From assembly GCA_947651825.1 (NCBI GenBank), contig CANTAQ010000003.1, positions 28,689 to 92,688 on the forward strand: a stretch of DNA of 64,000 nt, read 5' to 3'. Below are positions 47,909-57,074 of the stretch, piece after piece. Every line of letters begins with the position of its first letter. Within the stretch, counting starts at the first letter, position 1. The notes under the pieces are model-generated. The model was given only the letters and a program-made list of their open reading frames with translations. It was not told where the DNA came from and ran no database searches. Source of the DNA: an uncultured Clostridium sp. (GTDB taxonomy: Bacteria > Bacillota > Clostridia > TANB77 > CAG-508). The position numbers were made by a program, and so were the translations under genes.

Positions 47909-48203
47909 TGAAGATGAATATTACAAAAAATTGGATAAAGAAATAGAGGAAAGATATTATAAAGAATTAGAAGAAGAACATAACAGAAAAACAGAGCAAG
48001 AATATTTGGAAAGAATCGAACGAGAAAGACGAAAAAGGGAAGAATTTATACTAACAGGAATTCCAGCGATGAAACAAGCAGAGCAAGAATCATTGGAAAG
48101 AGCAGAAAGAGAATCATTAGAAAGGGCAGAAAGAGAATCGCTAGAAAGGGCAAGATTAGAAAGACTAGCAAGAATAGAAAAAATAAAAGGAGGGTATAAA
48201 TGA
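47898..48203 (+). CDS. Coiled-coil protein with tandem ERAERESL repeats
   Basis: 101 residues, nearly all Glu, Arg and Lys. Three copies of the eight-residue unit ERAERESL occur around residues 70-95, encoded by 24-base DNA repeats at about 48096-48160. It should be a single long helix. It overlaps the preceding gene and the rep start (ATGA). Possibly an accessory DNA-binding or scaffolding protein of the relaxosome; this is inference. Confidence 0.6.
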   Translation: MLISEDEYYKKLDKEIEERYYKELEEEHNRKTEQEYLERIERERRKREEFILTGIPAMKQAEQESLERAERESLERAERESLERARLERLARIEKIKGGYK

Positions 48204-49126
48204 ATGTAGAAAGAATAAGCGAGCATTTAAGACCTGCACCAATTCAATATGTAACAGTAAAAGAAATGGGAAATATTACCGAAGTACGATTTATGACTAA
48301 TGAAATGGGAGCAGTTATACAAAAGATTGATAAGGATAGATATAGAAATCTTATAACAGGACAAGTATTAGAGTATAAACATGGAAGTAGCAGGGGGGAT
48401 TCGGTTAAGAATGTTGCACAATCTTTGAAACGATTACGTGAAATAATTAACACGAATGTAACGGATACTAAAAAATGTTTATGGGCGACACTTACATATG
48501 CAGAAAATATGACAGACCATAAAAGATTGTATGAAGATTACAGAAAATTCAATATGAGATTTCAAAGATATTTAGAAAAGAATGAGTTAGGAAAGGCAGA
48601 ATATATTGCAGTACGGAGAGCCACAGGGAAGAATTATTGAAGGAAAATGTGTTTGGCATTTACATATTATATTTATATTCAAAAAGAGAACATATATTCC
48701 TAAAAGCGATTTTGAAAAACTTTGGGGTTTAGGATTTGTAAATATAAAAAGCCTGAAAAAAATTGACAATCTTGGAATGTATTTGTCAGCATACTTGTCG
48801 AATATGCAATTAGAAGGTGGCGAAAAGAACAACTCTAAAAACAAAAGAATCATCAAAGGAAGTAGATTACGGACTATATCCAAAACGGATTCCGTATTTA
48901 TAGACTTTCAAAAGGAATTAAGAAACCAAAGATATATAAAACAACAGAACGTAAAGCAATGGAACGATTAAAAAATGCAGTTCTTATACACGAAAAAACA
49001 ATAGAACTTTCAAACGAAGACGGAACATTTTTAAACACTATAAATTACAGAACATTTAACTTTAATAAAAAGGCTAAAAAATTTGAGGAAGGGAAGGGAT
49101 ACGACTATGAGCAAGATAAACAATGA
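48200..49126 (+). CDS. HUH replication/relaxase-like protein with three in-frame CGG sites (+1 each)
   Basis: Rolling-circle-type nickase, 307 residues when joined. CGG sites at 48614-48616, 48870-48872 and 48886-48888 each break the frame, and each is repaired by skipping the C. The joins give EYIAV-GEPQGRII, then KGSRL-GLYPK and GFRIYRLSKGIKKP. The last two reproduce the family motif KG.RL..YP.GF..YR.S.GIK.P, which no single frame contains. The metal-binding motif is VWHLHIIF; the nicking tyrosine may be in LGMYLSAYLS. GGAGGG site. Final stop at 49124-49126 overlaps the next small gene. Confidence 0.9.
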
Positions 49127-49247
49127 GTTCAAAATAACAGAAGTATTCAATCCAAAAGCCAAAAATATTGAAGAAAAAATGAAAGAAGTTTTTATAACGT
49201 ATTTGACCGAAAAAATAGCAAATACGGAAAATAAAAATATAATATAA
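49107..49247 (+). CDS. 46-residue protein after rep
   Basis: ATG at 49107 overlaps the end of rep. The product is MSKINNEFKITEVFNPKAKN followed by an amphipathic helix (EEKMKEVFITYLTEKIAN). AAGGGA upstream. Function unknown. Its ATG lies inside rep only if rep is read through all three CGG sites, a layout typical of coupled genes. Confidence 0.6.
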   Translation: MSKINNEFKITEVFNPKAKNIEEKMKEVFITYLTEKIANTENKNII

Positions 49248-49261
49248 ATTTGAAAATAATA

Positions 49262-49394
49262 AGTAAAAAATAGGTTTTATACAAGTAACGACGGTTTATG
49301 GAGCAATTTTTTTAACGAGTGACGGACGAAGTGTTAATAAAAAGTTGAACCAGTAAACCGAGTTACGCAGATATAAAACGACGCTATTTTTTAC
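49262..49394. repeat. 133-base imperfect palindrome between rep and the recombinase
   Basis: Arms in order: agtaaaaaatag / ctattttttac, ttttat / atataaaa, agtaac / gttac, cggttta / taaaccg, with a loop containing cggacgaag. It encloses no ORF. Its place behind a HUH Rep gene fits an origin of replication or transfer. Confidence 0.65.
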
Positions 49395-49519
49395 GATTGA
49401 AATATAAATATTATATATACAATGACAAGATTCTAGTAAAAACTTGAATTATTTTGCAGAAGGATATATAATAGTGGCAGTTGGATAGGAGGAACTTATT
49501 GTTATCAAAGGAGGAAACA

Positions 49520-51162
49520 ATGATAACAATAACAAGTCCTGAAAAATATGTAGCAGGATTATATGAAAGATTATCCAATGAAAAAATAGAAGTTGGAAAT
49601 GGCGAAGTAATAATAAACAACGAAGACGAGAGAGAAAGTCGGTAGTATAAGTACGCAAAAGATATTCAATGAGAATTTTTGCAATGACAACAGTATTCGT
49701 ATATATGACCACTATACAGATGACGGATATAGTGGGGCAACATTCGACAGACCTGACTTCAATAGATTGATACAGGACATTGAAAATAAAAAAATAAACC
49801 TAGTAATAGTAAAAGACTTATCAAGGTTTGGTAGGCTATCAAGTAAAATCTCATATTACCTAGAAGAATTTTTTATTGAAAAAGGTGTGCGATTCATAGC
49901 AGTAACAGACGGAATAGATACAGGACACGTAGAAACTAGCGAAGAAATGGTACAATTTAAGGCATTTTTCAATGAATGGTATTTGAGGGACACTTCGAGA
50001 AAAGTAAGGAATGGAAAGAGAACACGAGCAAGAGAAGGTAAAGTAATGGCAACATATCCTACATATCGGTTATAAAAAAGACCCACTAGACCATAATCAT
50101 TATATACCTGACCCTGATATAGCACCTATTGTTAAAAGAATCTTTTTACTAGCAAAAAATGGTATGAATCCAACAGAGATTGGAAGGATATTAACAGATG
50201 AAAGAACAATAGTACCTTCCGAGATTGTAGGAAATACGCATACAAGAAAAGGCGAAATAAAACGAGGTTGGAACAGAAATACAGTAGTTAGAATATTACA
50301 AAATGTAACTTATTTAGGTTGGGTATCTAATGGAAATACTAAAAAAGTAAGTTATAAAAGTAAAAAAGTTCTAATAATGCCAAAAGATGAACGCATTATC
50401 GTAAAGGATATGCACGTACCATTGATAGACCAAGAAACATTTGACATAGTGCAAGATATGATAGCAAGTAGAACAGGTGTAAGAACAAAAAGTTACGATT
50501 GGTTGCTAAAAGGATTGATTTGTTGTAAAGAATGTGGAAAAAAATTAAGTCTAGTACCGCAAAAGCACCCTAACAAAACTACATTTTATTTAAGGTGTAA
50601 TACTTATGCAACAAATACTCATTTAGGACTATGTACCCCTCATAGTAACAATTTGGAAAAAGTAACGAATGTAGTTATTGAGCAGATAAGAAACAGGTGT
50701 AAACAGTTCCTAGATGAAGAACAATATCAAAAACTTGCAACAACGACAAAGGACAAAATACTAGAAAATAAGTTTAACATAAGGGGCGAAATACTTGTAC
50801 TAGAAAAGAAAATAAGAGAAATCAATAGCAGGATAGACAGTATATACGAAGACAAATACAAAGGTTTATTTGAAGATGAAGACTTTACTAGATTATATAC
50901 CAAAAATTTAGATGACAGAAAAGCACTAGAAGAAAGAATTGAACAATTAAAACAAAAGGAGCAGAAGGAAGATAAGCAAGTGGATATAAAACAATTAGTA
51001 ACAGACTTCGTAAATATGAAAGAAATAACAAGAACAATGTTAGTGTCATTAGTAGATAGAATAGAAATATCACAAGAAAAAGAAATAACAATTTATTATA
51101 AATTTAATATTTTAAACGTTGCAGAAGTAAAAGACAACGAAAATCTAGCAAGTGTTGGTTAG
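49520..51162 (+). CDS. Large serine recombinase (integrase) with two in-frame CGG sites (+1 each)
   Basis: 546 residues when joined. CGG at 49640-49642 is followed at once by TAG; skipping the C gives ERES-GSISTQKIF. CGG at 50067-50069 is followed by TTA TAA; skipping the C gives ATYPTY-GYKKDPLDHNHYIPD. The result is a full large serine recombinase: resolvase domain with ERLSNE (nucleophile serine) and VKDLSRFGR, the recombinase domain, a zinc ribbon (CCKECGKKLS and a later Cys) and a coiled coil near residues 440-490. It lies at the right end of the element and should catalyse insertion and excision at ATTAC. Start has AAAGGAGG. Confidence 0.9.
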
Positions 51163-51192
51163 ATATAAAAATATTAGTCATAACATAACACG

Positions 51193-51197
51193 ATTAC
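51193..51197. repeat. Right attachment core (ATTAC)
   Basis: Second copy of the ATTAC core, 31 bases after the recombinase stop. Beyond it the pilin-like gene resumes. Confidence 0.6.
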
Positions 51198-52233
51198 GAT
51201 AATAGTAATGCTAATTTTAGTTGCTGTTACAATTAGCACAGCAGTACAGAGTGGACTTTTTGGATATGCAAAAAATGCTACTGCAGATTGGGCAGATGAA
51301 GAAAGCAAAGAAAAAAATATTGGCAATGATAATTATATTAAAGATACTGTTAATGAATACACTGGCAAAATTGACAGAAGTTATTTGAAAGTTGGTGATT
51401 ATATATCTTATACGCCAGATATAGCACCAAACTATATGGGATTGGGTAATTCAACAAGTGAAAAATCTGGTTCAACAAGTAATCCAATAGATGGAATACC
51501 ACAAGATACAACACTTACGTGGAGAATATTAAGCATAAATGAAGATGGTTCAGTTGATATTGTATCAGCAAAACCAACATCAACAAAAGTATATCTTAAT
51601 GGTTCAGTAGGATATAACAATGGAGTGTACTTATTAAATGACTTGTGTAAGAGTTTATATTCAAACTCTACCTTAGGAGTAACAGCAAGAAGCATAAATT
51701 TATTAGATATAGAGAGTAAATTAAATACTGCAGGGATAGAAGCAAGAAACTCATATAATAATGGAAACAAAACATATGGAGAATTACAGACTTATACAGG
51801 TAATTATGCAAATACACCAGATGTATATAAACGTGTAGGGAAAACGGCACTAGAAGAAACAAAAGAGTATTACACATCTCCAACAACAGAAACACATACA
51901 AAAGAAAGCAGTTTAGAGGTACAACAAACATATTATTATTTTTCAAATACATCAGATGCTTATTTTGATGATGCTACATTTCATGAACTGATTTTTAATT
52001 CAGGTACAAAATATTGGCTTGCTTCACGTTATGTTGATTGCTATTCTGATATTGCGGGTTTTGGTTTGCGCTATATAAGTAATATTTACCTTTTTGGATA
52101 TTACTTGTTAAATTCATATGCTGATACACATAATACTAGCTATTTTGTGCGTCCAGTAGTTTCTCTTGGAAGTAACATTAAAATATCAAACACAGGAGGA
52201 ACTATAGAAACTCCAAGAACATTAAGTAAATAA
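51198..52233 (+). pseudogene. Pilin-like gene, 3' fragment (main body)
   Basis: Continues the gene begun at 40738. The first residues (IIVMLILVAVTISTAVQ) complete a pilin hydrophobic helix; the rest is a globular domain of about 300 residues with YISYTPDIAPNY, GYNNGVYLLNDLC and YFVRPVVSLGS. This domain is a paralogue of the one at 4440-5260. With the element in place there is no ribosome site here; an internal ATG at 51208 starts within the helix. Excision would restore a 359-residue pseudopilin-like protein. Confidence 0.75.
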
Positions 52234-52240
52234 TAAAATT

Positions 52241-52270
52241 AAAGGATACATATTCATATATGACTCCTTT
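52241..52270 (+). terminator. Hairpin after the pilin-like gene
   Basis: aaaggatacatat / atatgactccttt, imperfect stem followed by an AGTTTG tail; likely terminator. Confidence 0.6.
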
Positions 52271-52429
52271 AGTTTGTTTTTATGTAAAATTTTTCCATTG
52301 CTATTGACAGAATAGAACTTTAAAGGTAAAATATAATAGTACAGAAAAATATATAAGAAATTTTGTAACGAAATATATATTATAAAATCTGAACATTGAA
52401 AATTTAATTTAAGAAAAAGAGGTGTTTTT

Positions 52430-53974
52430 ATGAATGGACCAATAATAGCCATCATCACCTTTCTTATCTCAGCAGTTGTTTGTATACCATTAGGTGTAAT
52501 TATTAGAAAGAAAACAGCTGAATCTAAAATAAAAAGTGCAGAAAGTGAAGTAGCAAGAATTATAGCAAATGCAAAAAGAGATGCAGAAAATGCAAGAAAA
52601 GAAGAAGTTTTAAAAGCAAAAGAGGAAATTTTGCAGTCAAAGAATGAATTAGATAAGGAGATAAAAGAAAGAAGAGGCGAGGTACAATTACAAGAAAAAA
52701 GACTTTTCCAAAAAGAAGAAAACTTGGAAAGACGTTCTGAAAATTTTGAACGAAAAGAAAAAGAATTGGAAAGAAGTTCTCAAGAACTTGAAAGAAGAAA
52801 ACAGGAAGTAGATGATATTTATACAAAACAAATGGAAGAATTACAAAGAATATCAGGGCTTTCAAGAGAAGATGCAAAAGCAATTCTTTTAGAACAGTTA
52901 AGTAAGAAACTAAATGATGAAAAAGTAGCATTGATAAAATCAGTAGAAGCAGAAGCAAAAGAAACTGCTACAAAAAAGGCAAAGGAAATTGTAGGCTATG
53001 CAATACAAAAATGTGCTGCAGACCATACTTCTGAAACAACCGTATCAGTAGTAGCTTTACCAAATGACGATATGAAAGGAAGAATAATAGGAAGAGAAGG
53101 TAGAAATATTAAAGCACTAGAAACTTTAACAGGAATAGACTTGATAATAGATGATACTCCAGAAGCAGTAATTTTATCAGGTTTTGACCCATTAAGAAGA
53201 GAAGTAGCAAGAATCGCACTAGAAAAATTAATTGAAGATGGCAGAATACATCCAGCTAAAATAGAAGAAATGGTTGAGAAGGCTAAGGAAGAAATAGAAG
53301 AGACGATAAAGGAAGAAGGAGAAAGAGCTATTCTAGAAACAGGAGTGCATGGATTACATCCAGATTTAGTTAAGCTAATAGGAAAGTTAAAATATAGGAC
53401 GAGTTATGGACAAAACGTTTTAACACATTCAATCGAAGTTTCTAATTTAGCTAGAATAATGGCAGAAGAATTAGGACTAGATCCAAAAATTGCAAGAAGA
53501 GCAGGTTTATTACATGATATTGGAAAAGCACTAGACCATGATATGGAAGGAACACATGTAGAAATTGGTATAGATGTACTGAAAAAATATAAAGAGAATG
53601 ACATAGTATTAAATGCAGTACAAGCACATCATGGTGATGTAGAACCAAAAACAATAGAAGCAATATTAGTGCAAGCAGCAGATGCAATATCAGCATCAAG
53701 ACCAGGAGCAAGAAGAGAAACTTTAGAAACATACATTAAGAGATTAGAGAAACTAGAAGAAATAGCAGATTCATTTGAAGGTGTAGAGAAGTCTTTTGCT
53801 ATACAGGCAGGTAGAGAAGTAAGACTTATTGTTAAGCCAGAAAAAGTTTCAGATAATGAAATGATAACAATGGCAAGAGAAGTTGCTGAAAAAGTAGAAT
53901 CAGAGATGGAATATCCTGGACAAATAAAGGTAAATGTAATAAGAGAAACAAGAGCAGTAGATTTTGCAAAATAA
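52430..53974 (+). CDS. rny: Ribonuclease Y
   Basis: Membrane-bound endoribonuclease that starts mRNA decay in Firmicutes. It has 514 residues: an N-terminal membrane segment (about 4-25), a long coiled coil to about 200, a KH domain ([15 protein letters not shown], near 215) and an HD domain ([15 protein letters not shown], near 360; the HD pair is intact). AGAGG site. Works with PNPase and the YlbF-type specificity factors also encoded here. Confidence 0.97.
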   Translation: MNGPIIAIITFLISAVVCIPLGVIIRKKTAESKIKSAESEVARIIANAKRDAENARKEEVLKAKEEILQSKNELDKEIKERRGEVQLQEKRLFQKEENLERRSENFERKEKELERSSQELERRKQEVDDIYTKQMEELQRISGLSREDAKAILLEQLSKKLNDEKVALIKSVEAEAKETATKKAKEIVGYAIQKCAADHTSETTVSVVALPNDDMKGRIIGREGRNIKALETLTGIDLIIDDTPEAVILSGFDPLRREVARIALEKLIEDGRIHPAKIEEMVEKAKEEIEETIKEEGERAILETGVHGLHPDLVKLIGKLKYRTSYGQNVLTHSIEVSNLARIMAEELGLDPKIARRAGLLHDIGKALDHDMEGTHVEIGIDVLKKYKENDIVLNAVQAHHGDVEPKTIEAILVQAADAISASRPGARRETLETYIKRLEKLEEIADSFEGVEKSFAIQAGREVRLIVKPEKVSDNEMITMAREVAEKVESEMEYPGQIKVNVIRETRAVDFAK

Positions 53975-53983
53975 CAAATTTTA

Positions 53984-54019
53984 AAATCTCAAATAGTGTA
54001 AAACTATTTGAGATTTTTT
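53984..54019 (+). terminator. rny terminator
   Basis: aaatctcaaatag / ctatttgagattttttt hairpin. Confidence 0.88.
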
Positions 54020-54132
54020 TATAAAACATATGAACTTTTGTTTGACAAATAAAGTTTTATGTGATAGTATAATATCGAGAAAAAAATACAAGAATAAAAG
54101 AAGAAATTTTAATCAAAAGGGGAGGATTTAAA

Positions 54133-54786
54133 ATGAGAAGAAAAGACCCAAATGAATTGAACAAAAGGGAAAAAGCAATACTTAAGTTTATTGAAAAACA
54201 AGTAAATGCGAATGGTTATCCACCATCAGTAAGAGAAATAGGAAAGGCAGTAGGACTAAGTTCAACTGCAACAGTTCATACTTATTTAACAAATTTAGCA
54301 AAAAAAGGATATATTAAGAAAGAAACACAAAAAGGAAGAACTCTAAAACTACTAAAAGGTGGTTTAGAAGGTCAACAAAAAATAGAACCTAAAGAAGTGT
54401 ATACAAATAAAGAAATGGTAGAAGTACCAATAGTTGGAAAAGTTGCAGCAGGATTACCACTTTTAGCAGTAGAAAATGTTGTAGACACGTTCCCAATTCC
54501 TCTAGATTTTGTTGGAAATAGTGAAAGTTTCATGTTAATTGTTAGAGGAGAAAGTATGATTGAAGCAGGGATTTTAGATGGTGATTATATATTAGTAAAG
54601 AAACAAGAGACAGCAAGCAATGGAGAGATGGTTGTTGCATTAATAGATGATGAGGCAACAGTTAAAACTTTCTATAAAGAACAAGATTATATAAGACTAC
54701 AACCAGAAAATCATACAATGGATCCAATAATAGTACCAGATTGTAAAATATTAGGAAAAGTAGCAGGAGTATTTAGAAAAATGTAA
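54133..54786 (+). CDS. lexA: SOS repressor LexA
   Basis: 217 residues. N-terminal winged helix (about 1-70, GYPPSVREIGKAVGLSSTAT). Self-cleavage site Ala-Gly in KVAAGLPL; catalytic serine in RGESMIEAG and lysine in DEATVKTFYK. Represses DNA-repair genes until RecA filaments trigger cleavage. TTGACA at 54042 is its likely -35. GGGGAGG site. A terminator follows. Confidence 0.96.
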   Translation: MRRKDPNELNKREKAILKFIEKQVNANGYPPSVREIGKAVGLSSTATVHTYLTNLAKKGYIKKETQKGRTLKLLKGGLEGQQKIEPKEVYTNKEMVEVPIVGKVAAGLPLLAVENVVDTFPIPLDFVGNSESFMLIVRGESMIEAGILDGDYILVKKQETASNGEMVVALIDDEATVKTFYKEQDYIRLQPENHTMDPIIVPDCKILGKVAGVFRKM

Positions 54787-54795
54787 TGATAGATA

Positions 54796-54820
54796 AGAAC
54801 AAACAATTTTGTTTGTTCTT
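54796..54820 (+). terminator. lexA terminator
   Basis: aagaacaaacaa / ttgtttgttctt hairpin. Confidence 0.85.
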
Positions 54821-54881
54821 ATTTATTAAGTATAATAAAAATTATATTTCTGAACATAATAAGTTTTAAGAGGTGCAGTAT

Positions 54882-55028
54882 ATGAAAAAAGATAAAGAAG
54901 TTCAGAGAAAAGAAGATACAACTAAATATGGAGAATTTGTATGTTCGGCATACCATTGGTTACCTATAGAAAAACAAAAGGAACAAGTAAGCAAAATGGA
55001 GAACATAACAAAAACAAATAAAAAATAG
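54882..55028 (+). CDS. 48-residue protein of unknown function
   Basis: ATG at 54882, AGAGGTG site. The product is charged (MKKDKEVQRKEDTTKYGEFV) with one Cys and a C-terminal Lys/Asn-rich tail (KQKEQVSKMENITK). No family recognised. Stands alone between lexA and spoIVA. Confidence 0.5.
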   Translation: MKKDKEVQRKEDTTKYGEFVCSAYHWLPIEKQKEQVSKMENITKTNKK

Positions 55029-55107
55029 TAATAAAAATTACCAGACCATAATATACATTTATTAAAGTTTATAGTACAAACGTTAATTATGGGAGGTAAT
55101 TATTTTT

Positions 55108-56586
55108 ATGGAGAATTTAGAAATATATGAAGACATAAGAAGTAGAACAGAAGGGGATATATATGTTGGAGTAGTGGGACCAGTAAGAACAGGTAAATCA
55201 ACTTTTATAAAGAATTTTATGGATTTATTGGTTCTTCCCAATATTCAAAATAATTATAAAAAAGAAAGAGCAAGAGATGAACTACCACAAAGTGCAGCAG
55301 GAAGAACAATAATGACAACAGAACCAAAATTTGTTCCAAATGAAGCAGCGGAAATAACTATAGGAGAAAACTTAAAGTTGAAAACAAGACTAGTCGACTG
55401 TGTTGGATATTTGGTAAATAATGCATTGGGATATATGGAAGAAGATATTCCAAGAATGGTAAAAACACCATGGTCAGAAGAAGAAATACCATTTGAAGAA
55501 GCAGCAGAAATAGGAACAAGAAAGGTAATTGCAGAACATTCAACAATAGGAATTTTAGTTACAACAGATGGAAGTATAACTGAAATACAAAGAAATGAAT
55601 ACATCGAAGCAGAGGAAAGAGTAGTTAGAGAATTAAAAGAATTAAATAAACCATTCGTAATAGTTTTAAATACTAACAATCCATATGGAGAAGAGACACA
55701 AAGATTGGCAAAAGAGATGGAAGATAAATATGAAGTTGCAGTAATTCCTACAGATTGTGTAAATTTGAATAATGAAGATGTGAATAATATATTTGGTAGA
55801 ATCTTATATGAATTTCCTATTGAAAGAATAAACATAAGTCTTCCTGGTTGGGTAGATGGACTAAACAATGAACATAGTTTAAAGCAACAATTATATAAAG
55901 AAATAAAGGAAGCATTTAAGAGTATAAAAACAGTTAAATCAGTAAATTCTGTGTTAGAAAAAATAGGTACTACAGAAATAATAACAAGGACTAATATAGA
56001 AAAGATAGATTTAGGAACAGGAGCTGTAACTGTACAGATACTCTTAAAAGACGATTTATTTTATAAAGTTCTTACAGAAATAACAGGAATAAGTATATCA
56101 GATGAAGCAGACTTGTTTGGAACAATAGAAAGTTTATCAATAATTAAAAAAGAATATGATAAAATAGAAATGGCATTACAAGAAGTTAAACAAAAAGGTT
56201 ATGGAATAGTGATGCCAAGTATGGAAGAATTAATTTTAGATGAACCAGAAATGGTAAAACAAGGTTCAAGATTTGGAGTAAAATTAAAAGCAAAAGCTCC
56301 ATCAATACATATGATAAGAGCAGATATCGAAACTGAAGTATCTCCAATAGTAGGCAGTGAAAAACAGTCAGAAGAATTAGTAAATTATTTGTTATCTGAA
56401 TTTGAAAGTGATCCAATAAAAATTTGGGAATCTAACATTTTCGGAAAGAACTTACATGAATTGGTAAATGAAGGTTTACAGAATAAATTATATAGAATGC
56501 CAGAAGATGCTCAAGAGAAGCTACAAGAAACATTAGAAAGAATAATAAATGAAGGCAGTGGTGGACTAATTTGTATAATATTATAA
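55108..56586 (+). CDS. spoIVA: Stage IV sporulation ATPase SpoIVA
   Basis: Cytoskeletal ATPase that polymerises on the forespore surface as the base of the spore coat. It has 492 residues, the usual length. Walker A GPVRTGKSTFIKNF near residue 23; ETRLVDCVGYLV-like switch and VLNTNNPYGEET follow. The conserved C-terminus ends SGGLICIIL. Strong GGGAGG site. Direct evidence for endospore formation. Confidence 0.97.
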   Translation: MENLEIYEDIRSRTEGDIYVGVVGPVRTGKSTFIKNFMDLLVLPNIQNNYKKERARDELPQSAAGRTIMTTEPKFVPNEAAEITIGENLKLKTRLVDCVGYLVNNALGYMEEDIPRMVKTPWSEEEIPFEEAAEIGTRKVIAEHSTIGILVTTDGSITEIQRNEYIEAEERVVRELKELNKPFVIVLNTNNPYGEETQRLAKEMEDKYEVAVIPTDCVNLNNEDVNNIFGRILYEFPIERINISLPGWVDGLNNEHSLKQQLYKEIKEAFKSIKTVKSVNSVLEKIGTTEIITRTNIEKIDLGTGAVTVQILLKDDLFYKVLTEITGISISDEADLFGTIESLSIIKKEYDKIEMALQEVKQKGYGIVMPSMEELILDEPEMVKQGSRFGVKLKAKAPSIHMIRADIETEVSPIVGSEKQSEELVNYLLSEFESDPIKIWESNIFGKNLHELVNEGLQNKLYRMPEDAQEKLQETLERIINEGSGGLICIIL

Positions 56587-56706
56587 TTTGAAAAAGTGAA
56601 ATTTTGAAAAAAATAGATATTTTTACTAAATCTATTGCAAAATTTAAAATTACATGTTAAAATAGAAAAAGTGAATTTATTTTTAGACTTTAAGGAGGTG
56701 CCATAC

Positions 56707-56967
56707 ATGCCAAATATTAAATCAGCAATAAAAAGAGTAAATGTAATAGAAACAAAAACATTAAGAAATAATATGATAAAATCTGAATATAGAACAGCTG
56801 TTAGAAAGTTTGAAACAGCAGTAGCAGCTGGAAAAAAAGAAGAAGCACAAGAAGCTTTAAAATATGCTACAAAGAAAATAGATGGTGCTTGTTCTAAAGG
56901 TATCATAAAAAAGAATACAGCATCAAGAAAAAAATCAAACTTAGCTAAAAAATTAAATGTTATGTAA
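56707..56967 (+). CDS. rpsT: 30S ribosomal protein S20
   Basis: 86 residues, normal length: MPNIKSAIKRVNVIETKTLR and KKIDGACSKGIIKKNTASRKKS, read in parts. ATG at 56707 has AAGGAGGTG eight bases upstream; the frame is open further back without a ribosome site. Confidence 0.96.
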   Translation: MPNIKSAIKRVNVIETKTLRNNMIKSEYRTAVRKFETAVAAGKKEEAQEALKYATKKIDGACSKGIIKKNTASRKKSNLAKKLNVM

Positions 56968-56972
56968 GAGAT

Positions 56973-57004
56973 AAAAAAGATTTCAATTTTTGAAATCTTT
57001 TTTT
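56973..57004 (+). terminator. rpsT terminator
   Basis: aaaagatttcaa / ttgaaatctttttttt hairpin with a T tail. Confidence 0.88.
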
Positions 57005-57074
57005 ATTTCCTATTGCATAAAAATCATTAATATAATAAAATGAATGCAATAAAATAAATTAGGAGGTTTTACAA

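Larger units (their letters stand above)
40778..51197. mobile_element. Integrated mobilisable element, about 10.4 kb, in a pilin-like gene
   Basis: ATTAC direct repeats at 40778-40782 and 51193-51197 flank the insert, and removal of one copy plus the insert rebuilds the interrupted gene in frame. The recombinase gene lies at the right end, as expected of serine-integrase elements. Contents: two XRE regulators, a surface protein with its own sortase B, several small proteins, an FtsK-like translocase, a HUH Rep and the integrase. There are no mating-pair genes, so it is probably mobilised or circularises and replicates by rolling circle. Ends were set from the gene reconstruction, so they may be off by a few bases. 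Confidence 0.82.

Noticed and set aside
48096..48160. CRISPR-like short repeats
   Set aside because: The 24-base units are contiguous in-frame codons for ERAERESL with no spacers; they are a coding tandem repeat.
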